The notes under the pieces: model-generated
Databases searched by the model: none
The model's input: only the letters and a program-made list of their open reading frames with translations
Told to the model about the DNA's origin: nothing
DNA from: Lactarius indigo
Taxonomy: Eukaryota; Basidiomycota; Agaricomycetes; Russulales; Russulaceae
Length of the DNA stretch: 64,000 nucleotides
Direction of reading: 5' to 3'
Assembly (NCBI GenBank): GCA_025766275.1
Contig: JAFKAC010000016.1
Location: 558,001 to 622,000, forward strand
Program-made: the position numbers and the translations under genes
In this document: positions 23,081 to 34,700 of the stretch, piece by piece
How the letters are laid out: every line of letters starts with the position of its first letter
Position numbering within the stretch: the first letter of the stretch is position 1

Positions 23081-24900
23081 CTGAAAAGGTAATGGAGAGG
23101 GAGAGATGACGACGATGCTGAGTAACGAGCGTGCGATGAGGAAGTAACGTAGCCAACCAACAGCACGAAAGAGCGACGACGAGACCAGAAAAATAGCTAT
23201 GTGGAAAGAGAAAAAGAGGGACATATGCATAATACAATACATACCGCACCGACGCGGCTCGTGTTTTGTTTCGCTGCTCCTCAGCGCCGTCCCGTGCCGA
23301 CACCAGGCTGCCACGGGATATCCTCAACATGCAAACGCGGCAGAAAGCCCACGCGTCGTCCCAGCGCCCAACCCAGCGCCCGCACTCGTCACGCGCGGAT
23401 TATTTATCGGGCCGGTACCGAGCGGTGGCGACGGCGTGCCGATGCCCGACGTATCGCTGGCCGTGCGGCGCGTGGTGCGTCTCTTCGGCGCGATCGAGCT
23501 CTTGGGTGTATCTGCTTCCCTGAGGGAGGGCTTGAGCGCCAGCGCGAGACTCGGCTCGATCTCGCGCGCGAGCTCGCGCACGAGCACTGCGCCGTCTTTG
23601 CGCCGGAGCACCGCGACCGTCTCGTGTATCCCGTAGCGCTCGACGAGCAGCGCGCGATTCGGGTGGACATCGCAAACCGCACGCAGGATCCGGAGTGAGT
23701 TCAGCTTCACGGCCGCCTTGCCGTTGCTCAGCTTCTCCGTGACGCGTCGGAAGAACTGCGCTTTGGCGATGCCGATCGCGATCCGCGTCGAGTGCCGGCA
23801 GATGTTGAGGAACGAATCGAGCAGGTTCTCGAATGAGCCCGCTTTGGCTGGGACGAAGCACTTGAGGAGCGCGTCGAGCGACTTGGGTATCGCTACCTCG
23901 TCCTCTACCTGAGCGGTCTCCTCTTGAAGCCTTAAAAACGGGGGAGAGGGTATCATCGACGCGTTCCGGGACGCGGAAATCGGGACCGTCGTCACGAGCG
24001 GCGTACTCACCATGCTAGAATAGACTCGAGAGCTCACTTAAAAGTAGGGACCCATCAGAAGCCCGATGTATACCGCAAGACCATCGTGCTGCCGTAGCAA
24101 TATCTGGCAGCTCTTCCCGGCGCTTGTAAGTCGCATAGAATAGAGGGGAAAGTGCCTGAGGAGGAAAGTCGTCGACTCGATGAGGTGCATCAGTAACGGT
24201 ATTACACCGGCCTGCGCGACCTCTTCCTCTCTGCCCATGTTCAATCGACACAAGTTGTAGTACGTCTGGAAGATATGATTTGACAAACCCTGAAAATGAA
24301 AAACAATATATCAGCACCGGGATGAAACCAGATTTTTCATCGACGTACCGTGCTGCGAGGTCCTGAGCTTTGCTCCTTTGCTCGTCGAGGATTCGGGTCA
24401 GGATCTAAATAGTATTTGCATTTTGCAGCACTTCGAGTAATATTCCATTCGTCGACAGATGGTTGATTGCCTTGAGCATGTGGACCAGGTACTCTGGGGC
24501 TTGAGGAGTTCGCAAGCTCGCACCAACCCTGCAAGTGGCCCGTCTATGTCAGCCGTATACGGTCAATAGTGGGTGGCACGCACGTCAAACGACTTTCCGT
24601 GTTCCGAGCGCGTTGCGGACGTGTACATCGGACTGATGCACCTGGCAGAAGACGAGAAGGATCTGGATGACCTTGTGCTTCATGTCCGCCACAGCCTCAC
24701 TGTGGCTTGCTATTACATTGAGAAGTGCGGATTTACAGTAGATCGAACAGGCCGCCCATAACAAAGAGCTGGCAAAAATCACTCCTCGTGGAGGTCGGAC
24801 TCTCCAGCTCGAACACCTTCCCGATCCCGTTAAACACGTGTACCATCAACTCGCTCTGCGCGGCAAAGTCTTCACCGGGGAAGTTGATGGGGACATTCAA
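23081..24900 (-). pseudogene. Cdc15/SepH-like kinase, C-terminal fragment 4
   Basis: Its 3' half is the best preserved of the four: an open stretch of about 237 codons (23324-24037) covers LDALLKCFVPAKAGSFENLL, IAIGIAKAQFFRRVTEKLS, LRILRAVCDVHPNRALLVER, DGAVLVRELAREIEPSL and a Ser/Thr/Arg-rich tail (PKSSIAPKRRTTRRTASD). The 5' half (24038-24900) is in several frames and resembles fragment 1 very closely. The kinase domain is missing and there is no start context, so I treat it as a pseudogene despite the open stretch. Confidence 0.6.
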
Positions 24901-25395
24901 CCTTGACATCTTTTTATCGAGGGAGAAAGAGGTGGTAGAGAAGGTAAGGAAAATGACGAGATGGGAACGAAGATCCTGGGCGCAGAGAACGACAGAGATA
25001 GTATTTCCAGAAGCAGGCTATTACAGTACAGTTCACTCCAAAAAAGGAAGTGAAACGAACACCGCCTTCCAGTGTCTGCACAGTACTTACACCAACTCAG
25101 CTCGAACCTGAGCTAACGACACCTGCTGACGATGCCTTTTTTTGCACCGCCTCGATTATATCGATAACTACTGTACATGTATTCCTTATAGACACAAACT
25201 TGAATTACGTGCATACAACGATTCACACAGCAATACTGTAATCAACATATGCTGTACAGCAATCCAGCGGTCATTGGCATGTCCGCCACTGGTACCACTG
25301 GCACGCATATGCGGCAAGTGTGCCTACCACCCACCACTTTCCAAACCTTGATTGGCCTACCGCACGATGTGATGTCTTTATGTTCAAGCGTGTCC
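24901..25395. other. 5' flank of unit D
   Basis: Linker and shared upstream block, close to the flank of C. No coding region is supported. Confidence 0.45.
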
Positions 25396-25402
25396 TACAT
25401 AA
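25396..25402 (+). promoter_or_regulatory. TATA-like box of F-box gene D
   Basis: TACATAA, 47 nt before the ATG at 25443, in the conserved context. Confidence 0.45.
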
Positions 25403-25442
25403 GGATGCGCTTGCGATTTCTGCCCCGTTCGTTCTTCCCCTC

Positions 25443-28318
25443 ATGCATTCTCGAAAGTAAGTGATCTAGCGCTTTACGGACCATTGCACGAGGTGACAGT
25501 GTGTCTACAGTGCCCCCAATAGACGTGCCCGTACACGGTACTTATCGTGCCCTCAAGCCGTTCCCACACCAAGCGAATGCCCTGGAAATGGTACAAATTC
25601 CGCGCAGTGCTTGCGCCGTTCGCTGACGTGTTCCCTTTCCTGGAAAGTGACCATCGGGAAGCTTTCTGACGAAGTGCTTCTGAACATATTTCGTTATTGT
25701 CTGGACACCTCTCCGCGATTTTGGCCCAGGCTTGTGCATATATGTCGCAAGTGGAGACATATCGTATTTTCGTCTCAACGGATTCTACATCTTCGACTGT
25801 TCTGTACCCACGGAACGCCTGTCTTGAAAGCTCTAGATTGCTGGCCATCCCTGCCTATTGTCTTAGAGTACTGGGGATCTCCTGCGCTCGATCCGCCTGC
25901 TCCCGAGGACGAGGACAATATCCTGGCCGCACTGAGGCGGTCTGATCGTGTTAGGTCTATTAGCCTCACCGTCACAAGATCGCTCCTGGACAAACTTTTC
26001 ACAACCGAGGAGCCGTTCTCTCAATTAGAGGAGCTTTTTATTCTGTCTCGAGATAACGCGCAGGTGACTCTGCCCAGCACTTTTCGGTGGGGCCCACGCC
26101 TCCGTAGACTTCACCTGACTGGGATCAGCTTTCCCTCACTGGCACTCCTCCAGCGCCTTTCTTCTTCCGAGGACCTTGTCGATATTCGCCTTCACGACAT
26201 CTCCAATAGTGGATTTCTGTCATCGGAGGAGCTTGCGAATACCTTGTCCGGAATGACCCAGCTTCAATCACTTTCACTCCATTTCCTTTCTACCATCCAT
26301 CGCATTACCATCTCCCTATGGTCAGGGGAACGCGTTATTCTCCCTGCTCTCATCCACCTTGATTTTCGAGGAGACACCGGGTACTTGGAAGACCTTCTAG
26401 GGAGAATTGATGCTCCTCGTCTCGGGAATATCGAAATTACATTCCTGGATGAGCCCCTCTTCAGCGTTTTAAATCCTCGCGAATTCCGGATAGGAACGCA
26501 GACACATCGTCAGGCAGATATTCTATTCTCTGAGCATTCCGTCTCTATTTCCTTAGGCCGGCCAGGTCTTATGTGCCTTAAGTTGCAAGTATTCTGCCGG
26601 CCATTAAGCCGACAGCTGTTCTCCATAGCTCAGGTCTGCAGTCGTTTTCCTGCTTTCCTTCGTGTGCAATATCTACGCATCGGTGCGACGCGACTATCAA
26701 GCAAACAGGTTCAAGTTGACGCCGGACAATGGCAAAAGCTTTTCCGCTCATTCACAGGCACGAAGTGGTTTTATGTTGTTGGGAACGAGTCGATAAACGT
26801 CGTGCGTGCTTTGCAACCGCTATATGAGTGGGACGAACATGTGCTACCTGCCCTGCACGAGCTCTACATAGCGCAGCCTGGGCCTCGTCATGCGCCTTTG
26901 AGGGAAGCCATAGTGTCAATCATGGTCTCACGCCGGCTCTCTGGTAATCCGATAAGAGTGGAATATGAACCACTACGTCACGTCAGTCAGCTGCGAGGAA
27001 CAGGTACTTTGTATGTCCAGTACCTCCTCCCCACGCTAATATGTTTTGAGCAGGACCTTTATCTCAGCAGGTGACGATTGAGGTGCTCTCCGATGACGAC
27101 CTTCTGAACATATTTCGACATTATCTGGATGGTTCCCCGCGATTTTGGCCTACCCTCACACATGTATGCCAAAACTGGCGTCGGATCGTACGCGCATCAC
27201 CTCTGGGTCTAGATCTTCGACTCTACTGCACATACGGAACACCTGTCTTGAAGACCCTAGATTGCTGGCCGGCCCTACCTATCATCTTAAATTACGGGGG
27301 ATCTCCGACTCTCGACCCTCCTACTCCCGAGGACGAAGACAACATCGTGGCTGCATTGAAGCACTCTGATTGTGTATGCTCCATCCGCCTCACGATCACA
27401 ACTTCTCTTCTGGCAAAGTTATGCGCCATCGAAAAGCCGTTTTCGACAGTAGAAGACCTTGTTCTTCGATCCCTGGATAACGTGCAGCTCACCCTCCCCC
27501 GCACTCTTACCTGGGGTACACGCCTGCGTACACTCCACTCAACCAGAATTGCCTTTCCTGCACTCCCGCAGCTACTTTCTTCTTCAGAGAACCTTGTAAA
27601 TCTTCAGCTTCACGAAATCCCAAGTAGTGGGTATATTTCGCCCAAAGCGTTAGCGAATGCACTGTCTGGGACGACTCAACTTCGATCTCTTTCACTTCAT
27701 TTCCTTTCTCCCTCCTCCCGCCCTAGTCACGCCGGTATATCACCATCACCTGGGGAACGCGTTGTCCTTCCTGCTCTTACCCACCTCAAATTTCGAGGAA
27801 CCTCCGAGTATCTAAACGACCTCGTGACACGAATCGATGCTCCTCGTCTGGGGGATATCGAAGTCAAGTTCTTCAACCAACTCATCTTCCACATTTCCCA
27901 ACTCCGCTGCTTCATCGATCGGATAGAAATTCATAGATCACACTGTCGAGCAGACCTCATATCCTCCGAACACGCTATCTCCATCACCTTTACTCAGCCA
28001 GAAGCCCGTGCACGGCTTGGATTGCAGATATCTTGTGAGGAGTTAGACTGGCAGTTGTCCTCCATGGCTCAAATATGCGATCAATTTTCTTCTTCCGAAT
28101 TCCTTTTTGGTGTAGGAGATCTATACATTAATACGGTGCAGTCGTCAAGTGGGCAGGATGATCAAGAGGACGATGCGCACAGTGAACACTGGCCGGAGGT
28201 TATCCACTCATTTCCCGGTGTTGAAAGGCTTTCTCTGGCTGGAAAATTGGTGACACACATTTTGCATACGTTGGAAGCAGCCGACCGGGAAACCAATCGT
28301 TTACAGCTGTTTTCATAA
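25443..28318 (+). CDS. Double F-box module protein D, truncated by MITE
   Basis: Exons 25443-25456, 25523-25590, 25648-27003 and 27054-28318. Introns of 66, 57 and 50 nt match A, B and C. Both F-boxes are intact (VTIGKLSDEVLLNIFRYCLD; IEVLSDDDLLNIFRHYLDG). The natural 3' end is separated by a 724-bp element inserted at 28304; translation runs into it and stops after five foreign residues at 28318, giving about 900 residues. The original last 75 codons still lie at 29030-29254 in frame with the pre-insertion sequence. The lost part holds the conserved C-terminal LVT..QLS.RPIH.EYTNAD motif. The protein may still be made without this end, or the element might be spliced out; neither can be told from sequence. 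Confidence 0.65.
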
Positions 28319-29027
28319 CATATGGCGGGTCAGTTTTCGCGTAGCCTAGCGGTCATCCAAAACTCATGAGCGGGGCTCGTAGTTAAGTGGACAGGAGAAT
28401 TGGGCTATCATACAGAATTGGGGTTATAGAATAGTTATTTGTGTTGTCATGCTCAGCAGCTTACTCCCTTCCGTTGTCGTCCCTTCCAATCCCTCAATGA
28501 TGGTCTGGTACTCCAAGGAGTTGGCCTTATCAATGTCGCATTGGGGACTGTGTGACTCAGATAATCCATGAGCTCACTGGAATCAGTATACGGTCGCTCG
28601 AGAGATACCGCCAAGCACCTGGCTGTCTGGCGACCGTGGGATAGTTGACGAATCCACCTCACATGACGCGACGTTGCCCCAAGTGTTGCCCTGTCAACAT
28701 GATCCTCCCCGTCTTGCTCCTCGTCCAACACGGTCCTCCCGTTCACCAATCCTTTAAGTTTTGTGTTGCATGCACGAACAGTGCTGAGCAGTTTCCAATC
28801 CCCCTCTAGCTCTTGTAATATGTACTTTCAATATGTTTACTCCTTCCTTTCCCATTGAAATCAAATTTTTGTCAGCGGAGACTAAGTTGCCTTAAGTAAA
28901 TTCTTTTTTAATTATTATGATTTATTTTTGTGGGAAGAAAATTCGGCATGGTCACCGAGATGCCCATTCAGACTACGCCTGTAAGCGAAAAATGGTCGCG
29001 ACCCGACAGATGTTTTGAAAACAGCTG
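28304..29027. mobile_element. Tc1/mariner- or pogo-like MITE (724 bp)
   Basis: Inverted ends start CAGCTGTTTTCA and remain similar for about 28 bp (four mismatches, CGGGTC at the inner edge). A TA dinucleotide is duplicated at both sides (28302-28303, 29028-29029), typical of Tc1/mariner/pogo elements. Paralogue C has the uninterrupted site (TTTTACCTGCC). A 98-codon open stretch on the minus strand (28453-28749) has no DDE-type signature that I recognise, so the element is probably non-autonomous. Confidence 0.85.
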
Positions 29028-29029
29028 TA

Positions 29030-29254
29030 CCTGCCCTGAAATTTCTCTGCGTACCACATGAAAATTCTGTGCGGGGCTATGATTTGTCGCAAAATTTGCC
29101 GTTGTGGGCGCAGGCAACGCCGCAGAGAAAATTCCAGGCCGCGATAAGAAACTTGGTTACTTCGTGTCAGCTCTCCAACCGCCCCATACACATGGAGTAC
29201 ACCAATGCAGATTCACATAAGACGAAGATCCAGCAAACAACCATAACAACATAG
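29030..29254 (+). pseudogene. Displaced 3' end of F-box gene D
   Basis: Begins CCTGCCCTGAAATTTCTCTG, matching gene C at its PALKYLCVPH segment, and runs open to TAG at 29252-29254 (IHMEYTNADSHKTKIQQTTI). It is the exon part cut off by the MITE. The uninterrupted frame shows that the insertion is recent or that the end is still used. Confidence 0.7.
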
Positions 29255-29525
29255 GACAACAGCCAAGACAACGACCGTAACACAACTTGAAGTTTCACGC
29301 AGCGGCAAGACCCCAATCGGCACTCAGGTGACCATTGGTATCGAGCAGAGTGTGAAGAAGAATACCGTTTTTTCAATCCAGATTTATCGTCCCCACCCCT
29401 GTCCCCTTTCTTTTTATAACTACCCCATCTACTCCGGACACTTTGACGTTCAGTTTGGGGTGTGCCCTCTCGGATCTCTCTGCATTCCTTCTACTTCTAC
29501 TCATTCAAATAGTTGCGGTATTCTG
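29255..29525 (+). other. 3' flank of unit D, left part
   Basis: Trailer homologous to 22227-22496 after gene C. It is interrupted at 29526 by an LTR, and resumes at 39672. Confidence 0.6.
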
Positions 29526-29676
29526 TGTTACGTAGGACCACTTCTCTTGACTATTCCTTTCTCCGTTCATAGTATAGCCCAACCTGTTGACTCACATGAT
29601 GTATCTTCTCGGCCATACTATCGGGTTCTTGTAGCTTCGCGTATCGCATCTCTAGTAGTACTTAAGGACAGTTCAT

Positions 29677-30372
29677 CAGCATTTTGTTCGGGGACTGGAT
29701 GACCTGTATGTACTGGGAGAACTGGAAGATATTTTCCAGTCTGTTCCCAGACAGGTTCCAGAATGCCAGGAGTCAGCGTCGTTTCCAGATCCTTAATTTT
29801 CTGCCAGATGTCCAGCCAGGCAAGGCCTGTCTTTTGCTTTCTTTCCAGGCAATAATCCAGGCCTCTTTACCAATCTCAGAGTGTGCCGGGTTATGTAGAG
29901 GGGAAGTGAGCAAATGTCATGCACTAGTAACGTGGACATGTACGACGTGCCTAGGTGGTAGTCAGGTGGTAAAAGGCCATATATGTCAGAACAGGCCTTT
30001 GGTGAATGTGCTTGAAAGCGTGTGCGTGAGTAGTCATGGGCAGATCAACTGATACATTCTGAATGCGAACCCGAGACCTTTATACATGTGGACTGTACCT
30101 AAGGTCAACAAAACGAAAACGTGACTAAGTCGAGAAGTGTGAGGAGGGAAAGGTAAGGTGGGGAAAAGTAAACTAAAAGTTGAAGGCAGAGAGGGAATCA
30201 ACAGGTGGAAACATGAGGTGAGCGCAGGGAAAAGGGTACGAATCATCATGGAAGTAGGAGAGTCAGAGAACAAGGGAGCGTGGCCGAACGACAGTGCTGG
30301 AGGTATCAACGACACGCACTACGAGTACAAAGAAAGTGTCAGAAGAAGAAAGGAAAATTTAAAAGATATTGG
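29677..30372. other. Left subterminal region of the Plavaka-type element
   Basis: Rich in CTGG/CCAG motifs near its end; no supported gene. An open stretch at 30158-30382 is short and of biased composition. Confidence 0.4.
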
Positions 30373-30377
30373 GTGCG

Positions 30378-31153
30378 TGTAGCGGTATGACTTATCGCGT
30401 ACAACTAGACCAAGGGTGAGGTAAGCGAACTGAACAGGTGGCACACCCAAGCCTAGCGCGGAGACAAGTCACGCGCCGAACGTACAGTCACAACGGAGAG
30501 TATGCACACTTGAGGACTTTATACAAGTCCAAAGGCAAGGTGATCACGCTGTGGCACGCTGAGTGGAGAACCAAGAGGACAAGTTAACATTGGAGAAGTA
30601 AGGGAAGTACAAAGGGAATACACACCTGAGTGGAGAACCAAGAGGACAAGTTGGTTCCACTCAGGACACTACATGAGGGTTTATATACTATGCTGCAGCT
30701 GAGTTCGAATTACTATAGAACCTTGTTACTAAAGGTAAGTGTAATAGTAATGAGTCAGACGCTGACGCGTTGTGTCTAATAATAGCGTTATCTATTGTGC
30801 TGACTGATGCACAGTCATTAACACTGACAGAACAATGATGTGTCCTTCTCTATGAGTCATAACCCTATAACAACGTAGTCTAGAACCTATCTAGAACCTT
30901 CCCTGCTTATCGTCCAATGAGAAACTACTGTACTAATGAGGAAAGTGACCAAAAGAGGTAACATCCATTTAAGGAAGTTACTATCCAGGGTCACGTGCTT
31001 GTGGGTGCACATGTTGGCAGCACGTGACTAACCATCTTATCATATCTAATGATAAGGACTTGGATGTTTGACACAACGTTGGAGACTTGTATCTCTACCA
31101 AATAAATCCGCAAAAATACGGAAAAATAAGGCAAAAATAGAGCGTCCGTGACA
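30378..31153. repeat. Solo LTR of gypsy #2 family (776 bp)
   Basis: Starts TGTAGCGGTATGACTTATCG and ends GCGTCCGTGACA, with GTGCG duplicated at 30373-30377 and 31154-31158. It is clearly the same family as the LTRs at 46530, 53746 and 54547 but more diverged from them than those at 46530 and 54547 are from each other. Confidence 0.85.
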
Positions 31154-31158
31154 GTGCG

Positions 31159-31707
31159 CCTGTGCCCGAGACAGAGAGCGCGAACTAGAATAATCCGACG
31201 AAGAGTCGTGGCTTGAGAGGCGATGATGCAAAGTCGATCAGCCGAGGGTGAAGACATGAAGGAGGCGATGAAGACGTCGGGGAAAGCAAAGGAATGGTGA
31301 GTGGTGGAAGCATGGTTGACTTGAGGCCATTGGCGTCGCAGTTGGGAGGCTTGAAGGCGATGTTAGCCTCGATGCCGGTATGGTGCGGGCAATCGAGGGG
31401 CGTCCGGCAATGGCGGAAGGGACAGGGGTGCGAGGCGAGAAATGACAGTTTCAAGGATAAGATGTTGGAAGAGAGAGAAGAAAAAGCGAGGCGAGGCAAA
31501 GTGAGCGAAAAACAAGTTGATGGTGATGGACAAGATAAGGCATGACGGCTGACAGTTTCGGAGTGGCTGAGATACTCGGAAACAGCCAGTTTCGGGCCCA
31601 AGGGCCGTGCTGCCGTTACATCGGAAGGATGGCAACCGGCAGACCGGAGCAGAAACTATCAATTGGTGAACAATAGGTGAAGCACGCCATCACGCTAGAG
31701 TCTGATT
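31159..31707. other. Region downstream of the Plavaka transposase
   Basis: Contains open stretches on both strands (for example 31185-31601 minus) of low complexity, Ser/Leu/Pro-rich. I cannot support a gene here. Confidence 0.35.
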
Positions 31708-34700
31708 CTAGACCACCACCTCAAACGAGTGATGGTCTGCATATTTATTAACGTAGTACATTGAAAACAAGTCTAGTGAGTTGGAATAATGAAGCTGATG
31801 GGGAATGGACCCTGAACCAAAAACCGGTATCAGGTGAACGTTATGCAAGATCGTCTCGATGTGTACCACACACTGAGCATGCCGCGAGCCAATAAACTCT
31901 GGCTGAACTCTCCACATCCCTGTAACAGGATCGGGACCCCGGCCTACACGTTTAAAGCGATCAATGAGGGCGCAAGGGTAAACAGTTTCATTGTACGTAA
32001 AAGAGAAAAATGTACGAACGTGCCCAACGATCATTCCCCGCATTCCTGGCTGGCCCTGATCTTCTACGATCAGGACACAATCGTATTGTGCTTCCTTCTG
32101 ACGCCAAGAAGGCATGGACCGAATTATTTGGCGGTGCATGCCATGTGAACCCAAAACGTCGCTTGGCGCATAGAATATGGCACATGCAGAATGGAACACC
32201 AACACCTTTGATTGGATGTTGGGAAGGACTACCCAAGGCTGCTGTACTGCAGGTGGTTCATCGGGGTTGAGCTGGTCAAAGAGGAATTGCTGTGCGAGTA
32301 GTGGCAGGTTGGGCGTGTGAATGTGTTCGGCCAGGGATGCAAGATCAGTGGGATACCCGGACTCTGCGACATGAGTTACCTGTCACGAGAATTGAAAAGA
32401 GAGGACTTATGTGGGCAAACGGCAAGAACCACCTCCCCTTCGATATCGCCGTCGATAGCACCATCGGCGTCTTTGTCATTGTTACTGGCAGGCCTTGTGA
32501 CTGGGCTTGGCATTCGCTCTTCAGATAACATCCCACGTGCTATGAAATTGACATGAGCAGACAAGAGCTTGTCAAGTCGCTGGTTCGTCAGCAACATCTG
32601 CCCAAGTGGCTCGTAACAATTTGAGCGTCACCACGGTTTCTTCACTGCAGTGATGTGCCAAGACTCAGTGATCGAAGAGCATAACCCATTCGGTGTGCCG
32701 AATTCTTGAATCAGGTGCATGTAATGCACCATGGAGTGCTGGCATGGGAGATTGAATCCCTTGGGGCGGACACCGGACGTACGGAAAATCTCACAGGTTG
32801 CGTGAAATGTCTGTAGTGCCTTTCTGATGGCGGTCAGATCGGACTCACCAATTTCACAGCGGTGTACAAGATAGCAGAAGTCCAAGAATGCGGAGAGACA
32901 CTGCACTAATTGCAGAGGCACATATTCTGCAATAGTGGGTATGTAGACCTTGCATTGCATTAGCGAAATCAAAGACTTGGATGCCCAAACGTCGACCCGA
33001 TTGGCATACTCACCTTCATCAACGCCTTTGAATTGTCTCCCGTCCATTGTTTAAACCGTTGACCATGCTTGAATCTATGTAGTCCAGGAAATGGTGGGGT
33101 CATTGCGATCCTATGCGAAAGTTGTAGGGTCATATTACGATATTGTAGTACATACCTACCCACCTTCTATCAATGTTGTCCAGGATCTCGGCAGTGCGAG
33201 ACTTAGTGTATATTGCTGCAATATACTTGCATGTCCACTTGACGAGGTGATCCTTGAACAATCCCTTGATGATTTGATGCAGTAAATCTGGCAAGAGACT
33301 TTCATGGATATCGGCACATGGAAAGTCATTAGTGAACGGCTAAGAAATGGGTTTGAGTCACCTATGCACAAATAAGAGCGACACATGTACAATGACGTCG
33401 TCGTCAATCCCATACGTATCCCACAGCTTGGCAGAGCTGATTTCAGGGCTGGACACGAGAAGGTCAGTGAGCACATGCGCTCGGCGTCCTCCAGCCCCAT
33501 CCAGATCTCTTGCCTGAGAGGTGCACCTACACAGACAGTGGATTAGGAGCGCTGCTAAGTGAGCCAGTGTGAAGTATAGAGCGGTGAGGTTCTGTACCTT
33601 GGACACCAGCCCTGTACCACCCCCGCAAGCATAACTTGTTCAGGGTAGTCAGCAATAAATGGCCCGATATCGTATACCACTCAACGGTAGTGTCCATCTG
33701 GACAGCAACGCACTACGGGCATCGTCATTCCTGGTCGCAATGACTCCAAGGGGGGGCCGGAATTCTTAAAATTGCATGGGGTCAGTAAATTTTTTTAAGG
33801 GGTTGGGCCATACCCCCCCCCCCCCCTACCCCCAAAAAGGAAATTAAATTCCAAATATGGAAATTTCTTAGATTACCCCCCCCCATCGTGCATCGCTGCC
33901 AAACCACTGGCACCACACACATTTCTGTGTGTTCTATAAACATTGCCATGAGTGCTGTATGCTACCACCAAGCTGGGAACATGCAACTTCATTGCTTACA
34001 TTTATCATAGTTGAGTTCCCCTAACTTTTAAGCTCAGTGTCAGTGTGGCTCATTCTTTTTGTTCTCTGGCTTTCTGCATTTGTCCGCGGCCTTATTGGCT
34101 CGAACAAGACGTATCTCCAACTTATACAACTACATTTGTGAAGTTTTGTGTTATGCGCAAACGTGCACAATTATTTTCGACCCTCTGCAACAACCCGACC
34201 TTGTTTCTGTTCTCGACCCCGTCGCACGTCTACGCACGTTTATCCCTTCGAGATAAACACGTCCCCAATCACCGCGGACCTGTATGCGACGGCGCGCGTT
34301 CCGCGGACGCGTGCGCGACACCTTGCGACGCATCACATGCCCCAAGACCTGTAGATGCTCTTAGACGGAGTTGGGGCTCAGGCCACTGTAACTGTAGTTA
34401 AATAGATTCCTCATAGAATAGTACAGTAACATGTAGTAAGTAGAATTCTAGTATCCCTTTGAAAAAACCCACCATGCAATGGGTATGGGTTTTGTACGGG
34501 TACCTCAGATCTGACCCACACCCATACCCACAAACCCATATTCGGGTACCCGCATGGGTTTACAAACACACAATATGCACTATTGCTGAGATGATATGGG
34601 GGAAAAGTGGGAAATTTCCAGGATTGGCCCAGCCTTAGACACCCAAAAAGCAAATTTTTTTAGAGACTTTCGGCTGACCCCCCCCCCCCCCACCTTGGGT

